DNA of 64,000 nucleotides, taken from assembly GCF_011758805.1 (NCBI RefSeq), contig NZ_JAANOW010000002.1, forward strand, positions 186,001 to 250,000, read 5' to 3'. Made by a program: the position numbers and the translations under genes. Positions within the stretch are counted from its first letter, which is position 1, and each line of letters opens with the position of its first letter. The notes under the pieces are model-generated. The model saw nothing but the letters and a program-made list of their open reading frames with translations. It had not been told where the DNA came from and made no database searches. Below, piece by piece: positions 33,220-41,928 of this stretch. Origin of the DNA: Mycolicibacterium fluoranthenivorans. Its GTDB lineage: Bacteria > Actinomycetota > Actinomycetes > Mycobacteriales > Mycobacteriaceae.

Positions 33220-34520
33220 AACGCTTCGCAATGACGCACCGTGCCCTGGTGGTCGGGTGCGCAGTGGCGCTCACCGTCAGTGGTTGCGCCTTTCAGGGGG
33301 TGAACTCGCTCCCTCTGCCCGGGGCCCAGGGCACCGAGAGCGATGCGCAGATCTTCCATGTCCAGGTCGCCAATGTCGGCACCCTCGAATCGAATTCGCC
33401 GGTCATGGTCGACGATGTGGTGGTGGGCAGCGTCGGCACGATGACTGCCGACAACTGGCACGCCGACGTGGAGGTCAGGGTCAATCCGGGGGTGGTCATT
33501 CCCGGGAACGCGGTCGCCTCGGTCGGACAGACCAGCCTTCTCGGCTCCATGCACCTGGCGCTCAATCCGCCGGTGGGCGAGCAGCCCACGGGCCGGTTGG
33601 CCAGCGGGACGACGATCCCGCTGAAGGCCTCGTCGACCTATCCGTCCACCGAGCAGACACTGTCCTCGTTGTCGGTTCTGGTCAACGGCGGGGGATTGGG
33701 TCAGGTCGGTGACATCATCCACAACTTCAGCACCTCCATGTCGGGCCGCGAGCCCGAGATCCGTGAGCTGATCACCCGGCTGGACAGGTTCATCGGAGTG
33801 CTGGACAACCAGCGCGACAACATCGTCTCGTCCGTCCAACAGCTCAATCGGGTGGCACACACCTTCGCCGACCAGACGCCGGTGCTGGAACGTGCCCTGC
33901 GCGACATCCCGCCGGCCATCGACGTACTGGTCAAGGAACGACCGAACTTCACCGCGGCGCTGCAGAGATTGGGCAACTTCAGTGATACCGCGACCGGGCT
34001 GGTCAACGACGCCGGCGATCAGCTCGTGGCCGATCTCAAACACCTGGAACCGGCGATCCGGGCACTGGCCGATATCGGGCCGGACATCACCTCCGCGCTG
34101 TACTACGCGACGGCCTTCCCGTACGGGCCCAACGCCATCGAACGCGCGGTCAAGGGCGACTACCTGAACCTGTACGCGATTTTCGACCTCTCCTATCCGC
34201 GGTTGAAGAGGTCGCTGTTCCTGGGCACGCGCTGGGGTGATGCGAACGCGAAACTCGTTCCCGCCCCTGGTGAACCGTGGTACCTGAACTACAGCTACGA
34301 CCCGTTGGGTATGCCACTGTCACCGCCGCCGCCCGATGCGGCTCCGCCGCCACCCGGCGCCATGCCGGTGGTCAACGAGCCGATACTGCCGGTGGCGCCG
34401 CCACCGCTGATGCCGATGGTCGCCCCGCCCGTCCCGGGTGGCCCCGTCTTCGCAGGGCCGTACGCCGGCAGTTCTGCGCCCGCGCCGGAAGCCGCACCGA
34501 CACCGGGGAGTGGTGGCTAG
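33216..34520 (+). CDS. mceE: Mce family lipoprotein MceE
   Basis: The 434-residue protein has a lipoprotein signal with the lipobox TVSGC (C24). The MCE domain follows (VMVDDVVVGSVGTMTA), then helical repeats and a Pro-rich C-terminus. As in other mce operons the fifth Mce is the lipoprotein, which supports the A-F order. The GTG at 33216 overlaps the mceD TGA. Confidence 0.95.
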   Translation: MKRFAMTHRALVVGCAVALTVSGCAFQGVNSLPLPGAQGTESDAQIFHVQVANVGTLESNSPVMVDDVVVGSVGTMTADNWHADVEVRVNPGVVIPGNAVASVGQTSLLGSMHLALNPPVGEQPTGRLASGTTIPLKASSTYPSTEQTLSSLSVLVNGGGLGQVGDIIHNFSTSMSGREPEIRELITRLDRFIGVLDNQRDNIVSSVQQLNRVAHTFADQTPVLERALRDIPPAIDVLVKERPNFTAALQRLGNFSDTATGLVNDAGDQLVADLKHLEPAIRALADIGPDITSALYYATAFPYGPNAIERAVKGDYLNLYAIFDLSYPRLKRSLFLGTRWGDANAKLVPAPGEPWYLNYSYDPLGMPLSPPPPDAAPPPPGAMPVVNEPILPVAPPPLMPMVAPPVPGGPVFAGPYAGSSAPAPEAAPTPGSGG

Positions 34521-36185
34521 ATGCTGACCAGATTCGTCCGAACCCAGTTGATCATCTTCACCATCGCCTCGGTCGTCGGCGTTGCCGTCATGCTCTTCAC
34601 GTACATGCAGGTGCCCACGCTGCTCGGGGTGGGACGCCTGACAGTGAAGCTGGAATTACCGGAAACCGGTGGTGTATACCGCTTCTCGAACGTGACCTAC
34701 AACGGTGTGCAGATCGGCAAGGTTACCGATGTGGCGTTGACGAGCAACGGTGCCGAGGCCACCCTGTCGCTGGACCGTTCACCCAAGGTCCCGGCGGATC
34801 TGCAGGCCGAGGTGCGCAGCGTGTCCGCGGTCGGTGAGCAGTACGTCGACCTGAGGCCGCACTCCGCGAACGGTCCCTACCTGCAGGACGGCGCGGTCAT
34901 CCCGCGCGATCGTGCGGTCATGCCGCAAGCGGTGGGGCCGACGCTCGACAAGGTCAGTGCTCTGGTGGAGTCGATCCCCAAGGACAGGATCAGCGACCTC
35001 CTCGACGAGACCTACAAGGCGTTCAACGGGGCAGGCGAGGACTTTCAGTCCCTAATGGATTCGGCCACCAAGATCAGCACGGCAGCCAACGGCGTATCCG
35101 ATCAGATGCGCACCCTGATCGACGACAGTGGGCCGCTGCTGGATTCGCAGGCGCAGAGCACCGATGCCATCCGCACCTGGGCGCACAGCCTGGCCGGTAT
35201 CACCGGTCAGGTCGTGGCCAACGATCCGCAGTTGCGCACCGTGCTGCAGCGGGGGCCTGGCTTCGCCGCGGAAGTGTCAGGCTTGCTCAACGACCTGAAG
35301 CCGACGCTGCCGCTGTTGCTGGCCAACATGAACACGGTCGGTCAGGTCCTGCTCGCGTACAACCCGTCGATCGAGCAGTTGATGGTGTTGCTGCCGGGTT
35401 ATATCGGAGCTCAGCAGAGCTTCGGCCTGCCCAAGAACAATGCCACCGGGTGGCCGCAGGGCGACTTCACCCTCACGCTGGGTGACCCGCAGCCGTGCAC
35501 CGTCGGCTTCCTGCCGCCGTCGTCGTGGCGTTCGCCTGCGGACACCACCACCATCGACACCCCGGACAACTTGTACTGCAAGCTGCCGCAGGACTCCCCG
35601 GTGTCGGTGCGCGGTGCCCGCAACTTCCCATGCATAGAGCATCCGGGCAAGCGCGCGCCGACCGTCCAATTGTGTGACGATCCAAAGGGATTCATCCCGA
35701 TCGCGCAGCGGCAGCATGTCCTGGGTCCGATGCCGTTCGACCCGAACCTGATCTCCCAGGGCGTGCCGCCCGACGACAGGGTTGATTTCGGTGACCGGAT
35801 CTTCGCGCCGGTCGAAGGCACCCCGCTGCCCCCGGGAGCGGTGCCCGCCGGGACGCCGCCGGACGCCCCCGGTGCAGTGCCCCCGGCACTGGGCGTGCCG
35901 GCGCCCCCGGCACCCGCCTATGTGCCCCCGCCACCGCCGCCACCGGGTAACTCGCTCAACGGCGTGCCCATCCCGCCGGTGGACGGGACGCCCGCCGACG
36001 GCGCGGTGCCTGCGGCACCCAGTGGCTATGCCGATCGCGGCGCCGGCGGCCCGTCCGTCGCGATGGTGCCGTACGACCCCCGCACCGGCAAGTACATGTC
36101 GGGCAGCGGTCAACTGGAGCAGCAGACGAACCTGGTCACCAGTGCGCATGCGCCGACCTCGTGGAAAGACCTGATGCCCACGTGA
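34521..36185 (+). CDS. mceF: Mce family protein MceF with long Pro-rich tail
   Basis: The 554-residue protein has an N-terminal anchor (LIIFTIASVVGVAVMLF), the MCE domain (NVTYNGVQIGKVTDVAL), helical segments and a Cys-containing domain around residues 330-390. The tail from about 435 is very rich in Pro and Ala and includes an uninterrupted run of eight prolines. It follows mceE directly (stop 34520, start 34521) and completes the A-F set. Confidence 0.94.
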   Translation: MLTRFVRTQLIIFTIASVVGVAVMLFTYMQVPTLLGVGRLTVKLELPETGGVYRFSNVTYNGVQIGKVTDVALTSNGAEATLSLDRSPKVPADLQAEVRSVSAVGEQYVDLRPHSANGPYLQDGAVIPRDRAVMPQAVGPTLDKVSALVESIPKDRISDLLDETYKAFNGAGEDFQSLMDSATKISTAANGVSDQMRTLIDDSGPLLDSQAQSTDAIRTWAHSLAGITGQVVANDPQLRTVLQRGPGFAAEVSGLLNDLKPTLPLLLANMNTVGQVLLAYNPSIEQLMVLLPGYIGAQQSFGLPKNNATGWPQGDFTLTLGDPQPCTVGFLPPSSWRSPADTTTIDTPDNLYCKLPQDSPVSVRGARNFPCIEHPGKRAPTVQLCDDPKGFIPIAQRQHVLGPMPFDPNLISQGVPPDDRVDFGDRIFAPVEGTPLPPGAVPAGTPPDAPGAVPPALGVPAPPAPAYVPPPPPPPGNSLNGVPIPPVDGTPADGAVPAAPSGYADRGAGGPSVAMVPYDPRTGKYMSGSGQLEQQTNLVTSAHAPTSWKDLMPT

Positions 36186-36216
36186 ACGGGCATCAGGGCG
36201 AGTGGGAGGAGATTCG

Positions 36217-36717
36217 ATGCGGACCATCCGACTGACTGTTGCGGCCACGGGTTTGGCCCTGTGTCTCATGTCGGCTCCGGATGCCCACGCGGACTTCGGA
36301 TTCGAGCTCAACGGCCCATACGAAGTGACTTCGAACGGTGACTGGGCCAAGACCAACGAGAAGTACCGGGATGAGGTCCCGGTTCGGGAGATCTGGACAT
36401 TCTCGACATCCTGTGTGGACGCGCACACCTGCAGCGGAACGGTGAACAGCAACGCGGGCTGGAGCGCACCGGTGGAATTCCGGACCACGCGGTGGATCCT
36501 CGATCGCTATCACGAACAATGGGAACCCTGCCCGGACGGCACCTTCTCGCCGGGGCGCCAGCGCTACCAGTTCCAGCCTGCCGATGCCAACGGGCAGATC
36601 GAGAGGTTGGACGTCAGGACGTTGATGGGGTACGACCGAACCATCGGCATCAGTGGTGCGTGCGGAATCAACACACCCTTGGTGATCAGCATTCCGTTGA
36701 CCCTTCGGAAGCTGTAG
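36217..36717 (+). CDS. Secreted protein of unknown function downstream of mceF
   Basis: The 166-residue protein has a Sec signal peptide ending near SAPDAHA (25). The mature part begins DFGFELNGPYEV and has cysteines at paired spacings (TSCVDAHTCSG, WEPCPDG, SGACG), consistent with two disulfides. I do not recognise a named family. The ATG at 36217 is preceded by GGGAGGAG, 31 bp after mceF, so it is probably part of the mce transcript. A periplasmic or cell-wall helper of the importer is an inference. Confidence 0.7.
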   Translation: MRTIRLTVAATGLALCLMSAPDAHADFGFELNGPYEVTSNGDWAKTNEKYRDEVPVREIWTFSTSCVDAHTCSGTVNSNAGWSAPVEFRTTRWILDRYHEQWEPCPDGTFSPGRQRYQFQPADANGQIERLDVRTLMGYDRTIGISGACGINTPLVISIPLTLRKL

Positions 36718-36726
36718 GAGAGTGCC

Positions 36727-37128
36727 GTGAAGCTGCGTGGCGTGAAGATGGCGATCCCGGGATTCGTTGCCGCCCTGGCGAGTATGTCGCTGACTGCCGC
36801 TCCGCCCTCGATGGCGGATCCCACCCCGGAGTCCTGCAACTACCCGGCCTGCACACCGGGTATCGCACCGCACGTCGTGCTGGGTGCGAACTGCTCCAAC
36901 ACCACCTACTACGTATTCGGTGTGACGGACTGGGGCCGCTTGGTGTTCTGTGGATCCCCGCGTCGGTACGAGCCGCGGTGGTTCCGGTCACCCGAGATGC
37001 ACGGCGTCAAGGTGGAGAACGCCGACTGTGCCGGCTACGACGGCGAGGTGGCACAGGCGCCCGACGGTCTGTTCCTGACCTGCGTGCCCAAAGACGGTGC
37101 CGCCCTATGGCTGCGTGGTGACTTGTGA
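36727..37128 (+). CDS. Small Cys-rich secreted protein
   Basis: The 133-residue protein has a signal peptide ending near PPSMA and a mature chain of about 103 residues with six cysteines (ESCNYPAC, GANCSN, FCGSP, ADCAG, LTCVP). That even number suggests three disulfides and a compact extracellular domain. No family is recognised. The GTG at 36727 follows GGAG and its TGA overlaps the next ATG. Confidence 0.7.
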   Translation: MKLRGVKMAIPGFVAALASMSLTAAPPSMADPTPESCNYPACTPGIAPHVVLGANCSNTTYYVFGVTDWGRLVFCGSPRRYEPRWFRSPEMHGVKVENADCAGYDGEVAQAPDGLFLTCVPKDGAALWLRGDL

Positions 37129-37595
37129 TGGGGAAACAGTTGAACAGATCCATACTCGCCACCGCGCTTGCCCCGGCGGCGGTGGCCGCCACCGTCATGG
37201 CGCCCGCAGCGCACGCGACGATGCTGTACGGCAACTACAACGTGCTGAGCAACCGATGGACGGATGCCGCCTGGATCTGGGCCGCCTACCCGTGCGACCC
37301 AGGTAATCCCGGCGTGGCGGGCACCCCGATCAACTGCGTGCGGATCTCCGCAATGCCCAGTCCGCAGCGCGGCGCTTACTACGGCGGCGTCGCGAACCTG
37401 GCCAATGGCCAGTACTCCTACACGACGGACGTGCCGGACGGCCTGCGCTGCTTCGGTCAGGTGCTGCCCACCCGCGACACCTACACCTGGGACGCGAACA
37501 CCCTGGCTGGTGTCGTCGAATCACGTTTCGACGTCGGCTGTTTCAATGGTCCGCCCGGGATGAACACCTGGACTTTCGCACTCACGCGGATGTGA
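37128..37595 (+). CDS. Secreted protein, last gene of the mce run
   Basis: The 155-residue protein has a signal peptide (cleavage near APAAHA) and a mature domain starting TMLYGNYNVLSNRWTDA. It carries four Cys (PCDPG, INCVR, LRCFG, VGCFNG) and a periodic Trp/Tyr pattern that looks all-beta. The ATG at 37128 overlaps the previous stop as TGATG; a GTG at 37125 is possible. Third of three unrelated-looking secreted proteins after mceF. Confidence 0.7.
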   Translation: MGKQLNRSILATALAPAAVAATVMAPAAHATMLYGNYNVLSNRWTDAAWIWAAYPCDPGNPGVAGTPINCVRISAMPSPQRGAYYGGVANLANGQYSYTTDVPDGLRCFGQVLPTRDTYTWDANTLAGVVESRFDVGCFNGPPGMNTWTFALTRM

Positions 37596-37604
37596 ACGCG
37601 TGCG

Positions 37605-38240
37605 CTAGACCGGATCGAAGGCCGATATCAGCCAGGTGCCGTCATGGCGTTCCAAGCCGACCTTGACCGCACTGGTGGTGTACGAGCCGTCGGGGTTTTC
37701 CTTGCTGGTTGTCACCTGGTTCAGGAAGACGAGCACCACGGCCCGATCGGAATGGATCTCGGCGATTCCCTTGCGGATGACGGCGGCGGACGTCTTCACG
37801 GACTTCTGCTTTGCCGCAGGCGTGACGATCTGCTGGGTGAAATTGGTGTAGTACGAGAGGAAGTCGCCGGTCAGGCGGGACTTTGCGTTGGTGAAGTCCT
37901 TGTCCAGCGTGTCCGGTGAATACGACAGCAGCGCCACCGTGCCGTCGTTGGCGGCCTTGAGGACCGCCTGCTGGGCGTCGTTGTCCACCAGCTGATCCGG
38001 GCGATACTGGTTGAAGTAGAGCCACGTCGTCGCCCCAGCCGAGGTGACGAGCAGCACCGCCAGCACTGCGGCCGCCAGCCATTTGGGGGTACGTCGGCGC
38101 CGCGGCGCCGCGGCGCCGACCGTCTCCGTTGCGCCGCCGTGCGTTTCGGGCTCCGCGGTATCCCCGCTTTCTTGGTCGACACTGCTCACGGAGAGCTCGA
38201 CCGCTTCGGACTCGGTGCTGTCTTTATCGTCTGCGGTCAC
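37605..38240 (-). CDS. Mce-associated membrane protein
   Basis: The 211-residue protein has a charged, acidic N-terminus, one membrane segment (about 54-74: WLAAAVLAVLLVTSAGAT) and an extracellular alpha/beta domain of NTF2-like layout, as in Mce-associated (Mas) proteins. These stabilise Mce complexes in mycobacteria. The GTG at 38240 overlaps the upstream stop (GTGA). Unusually for the family it is on the strand opposite the mce genes, with 9 bp between the converging stops. Confidence 0.85.
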   Translation of the reverse strand: MTADDKDSTESEAVELSVSSVDQESGDTAEPETHGGATETVGAAAPRRRRTPKWLAAAVLAVLLVTSAGATTWLYFNQYRPDQLVDNDAQQAVLKAANDGTVALLSYSPDTLDKDFTNAKSRLTGDFLSYYTNFTQQIVTPAAKQKSVKTSAAVIRKGIAEIHSDRAVVLVFLNQVTTSKENPDGSYTTSAVKVGLERHDGTWLISAFDPV

Positions 38241-39025
38241 GGCACGAACTCGACTTTCGACAGTTTGATCTGGTCGCCCTCACGGACGAGATTGACCGAC
38301 AGACGCCAGTTGCGCGGTTCCTGCCGGGCGCCGGCGGCGTTGGTGACCTTGGTGGTGGCGGCCACCAGCACGACGGCATCGGTGTCGGTGGACGTCTCCA
38401 CCGCCGCGGAGCTGACGCTGGCCTCGGTGACCGCCTTGGAATCGCGGGCCGTCTTCTTGAAATCGTCGGCGGCGCTTTCGAAATCCTTCTTGAAGTCGCC
38501 GGTGGAGTTGTCCACGATGGCCTTCACGTTGTCGTCGACCTTGTTGTAGTCCAGCGACATCAATGTCACCACGCCCTGGCGCGCCGCTGCCTCGAACTCG
38601 GCGATCCGTTGTTGATGGGCTTGGACTCCGCGGTGCTGGATGACGATCCAGGTGCCTGCCGTGATCAGGGCACCGATGATCAGTACCGTCACCACCGCGG
38701 CGGTCCAGCGCAGCGCGCTGCCCAGACGGCCCGACCTGACGGGGACCGTCTGCTCATCGGCGACCGATTCGGCGCTGTCCTCGACGAGCTCGTCATCGGA
38801 GTCGTCCCCGGTATCGGTAGCGACGGCTTCCGCCTTCGCCTTTTCGGCGTCACGGCGCAGCCGGAGCAGCTCCGCCTTGGCCCGAGCTGCGGCCGCGGCG
38901 GCCTCCGCCTCGTGGGCCTCTGCCTCGGCGAGGGCGAGGGAGTCCTCGGCGTCGGTATTGGTCGGTGTGCTCATGCCGGCATCGTCATCGGGAATGTCGG
39001 GCGTGGCAGGTTTGCGGGACGGCAT
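38237..39025 (-). CDS. Mce-associated membrane protein with long Ala/Glu N-terminus
   Basis: The 262-residue protein has about 100 residues of Ala/Glu-rich, coiled-coil-like cytoplasmic sequence, one membrane helix (TAAVVTVLIIGALITAGTW) and a Mas-type extracellular domain ending VNLVREGDQIKLSKVEFVP. It is a paralog of its downstream neighbour. The ATG at 39025 is 45 bp downstream of motif site E, which places it in the same regulon. Confidence 0.85.
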   Translation of the reverse strand: MPSRKPATPDIPDDDAGMSTPTNTDAEDSLALAEAEAHEAEAAAAAARAKAELLRLRRDAEKAKAEAVATDTGDDSDDELVEDSAESVADEQTVPVRSGRLGSALRWTAAVVTVLIIGALITAGTWIVIQHRGVQAHQQRIAEFEAAARQGVVTLMSLDYNKVDDNVKAIVDNSTGDFKKDFESAADDFKKTARDSKAVTEASVSSAAVETSTDTDAVVLVAATTKVTNAAGARQEPRNWRLSVNLVREGDQIKLSKVEFVP

Positions 39026-39070
39026 CCGGCCTCCTGTCCGTTCTGAACCCCGGGGCCTGGCGTTCGTCTA

Positions 39071-39085
39071 GAGAATGGCATTGTC
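39071..39085. promoter_or_regulatory. Operator site E (GAGAAT-GGC-ATTGTC)
   Basis: A single mismatch from the consensus, with the usual 3-bp spacer, 45 bp upstream of the Mas-protein operon start. The position suits control of that leftward transcript. Confidence 0.5.
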
Positions 39086-39142
39086 TTTCCTACGGTACCC
39101 GAGGGCCGGAAGTTGCCCGGCCGGGTGCTATTTACAGGTATT

Positions 39143-39171
39143 TGCCAGCGGAAACGTCGTTTCCGCTGGCA
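39143..39171. terminator. Hairpin terminator after the secreted-protein gene
   Basis: Perfect 13-bp arms (39143-39155 and 39159-39171) surround a GTC loop. It lies 27 bp beyond the stop of the leftward gene at 39198, separating it from the Mas operon. Confidence 0.65.
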
Positions 39172-39197
39172 GTGTCAGCAACCCACCGTCAGTGGTG

Positions 39198-39647
39198 CTA
39201 CCACGTGCGCAGCGAGCAAAGCACCCCTTTGGTCCCCGAATCCGTCGCGACCACTATGTCATCAACGCGAAGCTCGCAGACGAAGCCCGGGGCGGCGAGT
39301 TCTGGATCGTGACCGTTCTTGGTGGCCACCACCATCGCCCAGTCTTGCGGATCGGCCAAGGTGGCTTCCAGGACCCAGGGTTTGCCGGGGCCGAGTTCGG
39401 CTACTGCCTTGGGGCTGTACTGGTAGGGATTGTGGCTGTACTCACCGAAGTTCGGCGGCTGGGTATCCCGATAGTAGATCTCGGCGTTGATCGGCTGGCT
39501 GGCACCGACGGTGTACTTGACGTGGTGCAGCACCGGATCGTCGGCGTGCGCGGGCACCGGCCCGAGCAGGGCTGCCGTCATCGCCGCGCCCACGACGGCG
39601 GCCACGGTCGAGACGCGGGTCGCGGTATTCCTCACCACCGGATTCAC
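39198..39647 (-). CDS. Secreted protein with MmpS-like layout
   Basis: The 149-residue protein has a signal peptide (cleavage near PVPAHA) and a mature beta-rich domain: HVKYTVGASQPINAEIYYRD, PWVLEATLADP, and a C-terminal CELRVDDIVVATDSGTKGVLCS. The two Cys may pair. The strand order and the DG/V-V-A-T-D-S segment resemble MmpS accessory proteins without the membrane anchor; this is a weak fold-level inference. TATAGT (39685-39680, leftward) is a likely -10 and site F lies further upstream. Confidence 0.65.
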   Translation of the reverse strand: MNPVVRNTATRVSTVAAVVGAAMTAALLGPVPAHADDPVLHHVKYTVGASQPINAEIYYRDTQPPNFGEYSHNPYQYSPKAVAELGPGKPWVLEATLADPQDWAMVVATKNGHDPELAAPGFVCELRVDDIVVATDSGTKGVLCSLRTW

Positions 39648-39739
39648 GGGCGCCCTCCACGGCTCGTCGTCTTCGGCTGACTATAGATCGGCGGCCGTCC
39701 TCATTCGACGGAAACGCCATTCCTTCTTCGCCAATTCGA

Positions 39740-39754
39740 AGAACATCATTCTCG
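39740..39754. promoter_or_regulatory. Operator site F (AAGAAC-ATC-ATTCTC)
   Basis: The right half is exact and the left half has two mismatches. It lies 93 bp upstream of the secreted-protein gene (start 39647) and 37 bp beyond the stop of a TetR gene. Supported only by resemblance to the other sites. Confidence 0.35.
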
Positions 39755-39790
39755 CAATGAGAGATCACCGTTTCGGCGGACGGCCCAACG

Positions 39791-40393
39791 CTACAGGCCG
39801 CCGGAGAGGGCCCGGCGTACCGGCAACAGAAACCGCCGGGCGTAGTCCTCGGGACCGTCGGCGGAGTCGAGTTCGAGGACGCCACCGGGGATGAGGACGA
39901 ACGAGTGAATCGCCCGCGCCACATGTTCGGCGAACTGGGCACGGACATCGTCGGGCAGCTCGCCCTCCCGGACGGCCGAGTAGACGAACGCGCGGGCCAG
40001 TTCCATGGCCGTCGAGTTGTCCGCGATCAGGTACGGCGTGAGTAGCTCGGGGTTGACCCGTAAGACGGTGGTGAACGCGGGATGGTGGTGCAGGCCCCGG
40101 TAGGCCGCGGCGAAGCCGTGGACCAATCGGTCGTCGGTGTCCTGGTAGCGGTCGATGACGGACTGGATATCGGCGAAGTAGCGGGCCAGTTCGGCCTCCA
40201 CCAGCGCGGCGATCAGTGCTTCGCGGCCGTTGAAATAGAGGTAGAGCGTGGCCCGGCCGATCTTGGCGGTCCGGGCGATCTGCTCCATGGAGTACTTGCG
40301 CAGTCCGGTCGTCGAGGCCAGATCCAGCGCGGCGTCCAGGATCCGACGGCGCGTATCACCGGATTCGGTGGTGGGGGGACTCCCGGATGTCAC
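39791..40393 (-). CDS. TetR-family transcriptional regulator
   Basis: The 200-residue protein has a TetR N-terminus (RRRILDAALDLASTTG) and recognition region ARTAKIGRATLYLYFNGREA. The ligand domain contains HHHPAFTTVLRVNPELLTPY. The GTG at 40393 is the start; 84 bp separate it from the P450 stop at 40478, so it could be the second gene of that transcript or have its own promoter. It is a second candidate for binding the GAGAAT-N3-ATTCTC sites because site F lies just past its end. Confidence 0.88.
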   Translation of the reverse strand: MTSGSPPTTESGDTRRRILDAALDLASTTGLRKYSMEQIARTAKIGRATLYLYFNGREALIAALVEAELARYFADIQSVIDRYQDTDDRLVHGFAAAYRGLHHHPAFTTVLRVNPELLTPYLIADNSTAMELARAFVYSAVREGELPDDVRAQFAEHVARAIHSFVLIPGGVLELDSADGPEDYARRFLLPVRRALSGGL

Positions 40394-40477
40394 CGGGCCA
40401 TTATCCCTGAGCCGAAGATGACGAACCGGCCGCGCCGAAGGTGTTCGGAACTGCCGGTTCGCCGATCCGTCGGCGGG

Positions 40478-41758
40478 TCAGGCGACCGGCGTGAACCTGA
40501 TGTTCAGGTCGGTCAGGCCGCGCAGGACGAACGTCGGTTCGTAGTTGAAGTTCTGGTCTCCGACCGGGCCGTGCTTGTCGGCGTCGACGTGGATGTCGAC
40601 CATCCGGTCCAGGATCCGTTCCAGTGACACCCGGCCCTCGACGCGGGCCAGCGGACCGCCCGGGCAGGAGTGCACGCCCCGGCCGAAGGCCATGTGCTCG
40701 CGGACGTTCTTGCGGTCCAGGCGCAGTTCGTGCGGATTGTCGAAACGCCGGGGGTCGCGGTTGACCGCGCCTGGCAGCACCATCACCATGCCGCCGGCCG
40801 GGATGTCGACTCCGGCCAGGGTGGTCTTGCGCCGGACGAGCCGGAAGTCGCATTTGACCGGGCTCTCCAGCCGCAGTGACTCCTCGACGAAGGTGGGGAT
40901 CAGGGTCCGGTCCTTGCGGAGTCTGTCCTGCACTTCGGGGTTCTCGGCCAGCACGCGCATGGCGGCGCTGAGCAGTTTGGTGGTGGTCTCCTGGCCCGCC
41001 GCGAAGAGGAAGGTCGCCGAGCGCACTACGTCGATGACCTCTGGCACCGACCCGTCCGGGTACAGCGCGGTCGCCAGTGAGGTGAGGACGTCCTCGCGCG
41101 GGTTGGCGCGGCGGTCCTGCAGGTACGCGACGAACTGGTCGTCGAGGAACTGCAGTGGGTTCTCCGAGACGACCTCGCCTTCCAGTGAGCCGACGCGAGC
41201 TCCCGGTCGGTCGGCTCCGAGGACGGTGCGGAACACCTTGTGGTCCTCCTCCGGCACGCCGAGCAGGTCGGCGATCACCAAGAGGGAGAACGGCTTGGCG
41301 TACTCGGCGAGGAATTCGCAGTGTCCGTTGGACAGGAACTCATCGAGCTGGTTGTCCGCCAGCCGCCACATGAAGTCCTCGTTCTCCTTGAGCCGGCTCG
41401 GCGTGAGCAGCCGGTTCAGCAGTGAGCGCGCCTTCGTATGGTCGGGCGGGTCCATGGTGACCATGTGCTCGAACATCGGCAGCAGGTGCCGGTGCGCCGC
41501 GAGCTGCTCGGAGATGTCGTCACCCTCCGGGGTGAACGGCAGCGGCGGGAACGGTCCGCCGACCGCGATCGCATTGGAGTAGGTCTCGGTGTCCTTGTAG
41601 ACCGCGACCGCCTCTTCGTAGCCGGTGACCGCGATGCAGCCCCATGGTGGAACCTCCAGCACCGGGTTCTGGTCGCGGAGGTAGTCGAAGTACGGGTACG
41701 GGTTGGGCACCAGCGACTGGTCGGTGAGGAAATCCAGCGTCGCGTAGTCGGTCGTCAT
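40478..41758 (-). CDS. Cytochrome P450 monooxygenase
   Basis: This 426-residue P450 has the I-helix FLFAAGQETTTKL, ExxR in EESLRLE and the heme loop AFGRGVHSCPGG with Cys at about 365. The start ATG at 41758 follows GGGAG; an upstream in-frame ATG at 41806 would add 16 residues with no family support. It is divergent from a TetR gene across 170 bp, a common regulator-target arrangement. No ferredoxin gene adjoins it, so it would draw on one of the ferredoxins elsewhere. Confidence 0.92.
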   Translation of the reverse strand: MTTDYATLDFLTDQSLVPNPYPYFDYLRDQNPVLEVPPWGCIAVTGYEEAVAVYKDTETYSNAIAVGGPFPPLPFTPEGDDISEQLAAHRHLLPMFEHMVTMDPPDHTKARSLLNRLLTPSRLKENEDFMWRLADNQLDEFLSNGHCEFLAEYAKPFSLLVIADLLGVPEEDHKVFRTVLGADRPGARVGSLEGEVVSENPLQFLDDQFVAYLQDRRANPREDVLTSLATALYPDGSVPEVIDVVRSATFLFAAGQETTTKLLSAAMRVLAENPEVQDRLRKDRTLIPTFVEESLRLESPVKCDFRLVRRKTTLAGVDIPAGGMVMVLPGAVNRDPRRFDNPHELRLDRKNVREHMAFGRGVHSCPGGPLARVEGRVSLERILDRMVDIHVDADKHGPVGDQNFNYEPTFVLRGLTDLNIRFTPVA

Positions 41759-41928
41759 ATAGCGGTTCTCCCAGGGCTGTGCGGGAATCAGGAATCGGCG
41801 ACTCATCCAAGGTCATCGCCACTCAAAGTGCTGTGCACCTGCTTAGCATGGCGATAGAGTCGTGGTCAAGGTCACACGTGCGGCAGATCGCTACCATCTG
41901 TGCACGCCGACACATAAGTGGGGAGAGC

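Noticed and set aside
26743..36185. Assignment to a numbered operon such as mce4
   Set aside because: Mce paralogs cannot be told apart by eye, and the neighbours and operators differ from the known cholesterol arrangement.
39678..39689. TGACTATAGATC as a third copy of the TGACT-NN-AGTCA operator
   Set aside because: Only the left nine bases match and symmetry is lost; TATAGT here is better explained as a simple -10 element.
41759..41928. Operator between the third P450 and its divergent TetR gene
   Set aside because: One is expected, but I could not find a convincing inverted repeat in these 170 bp.
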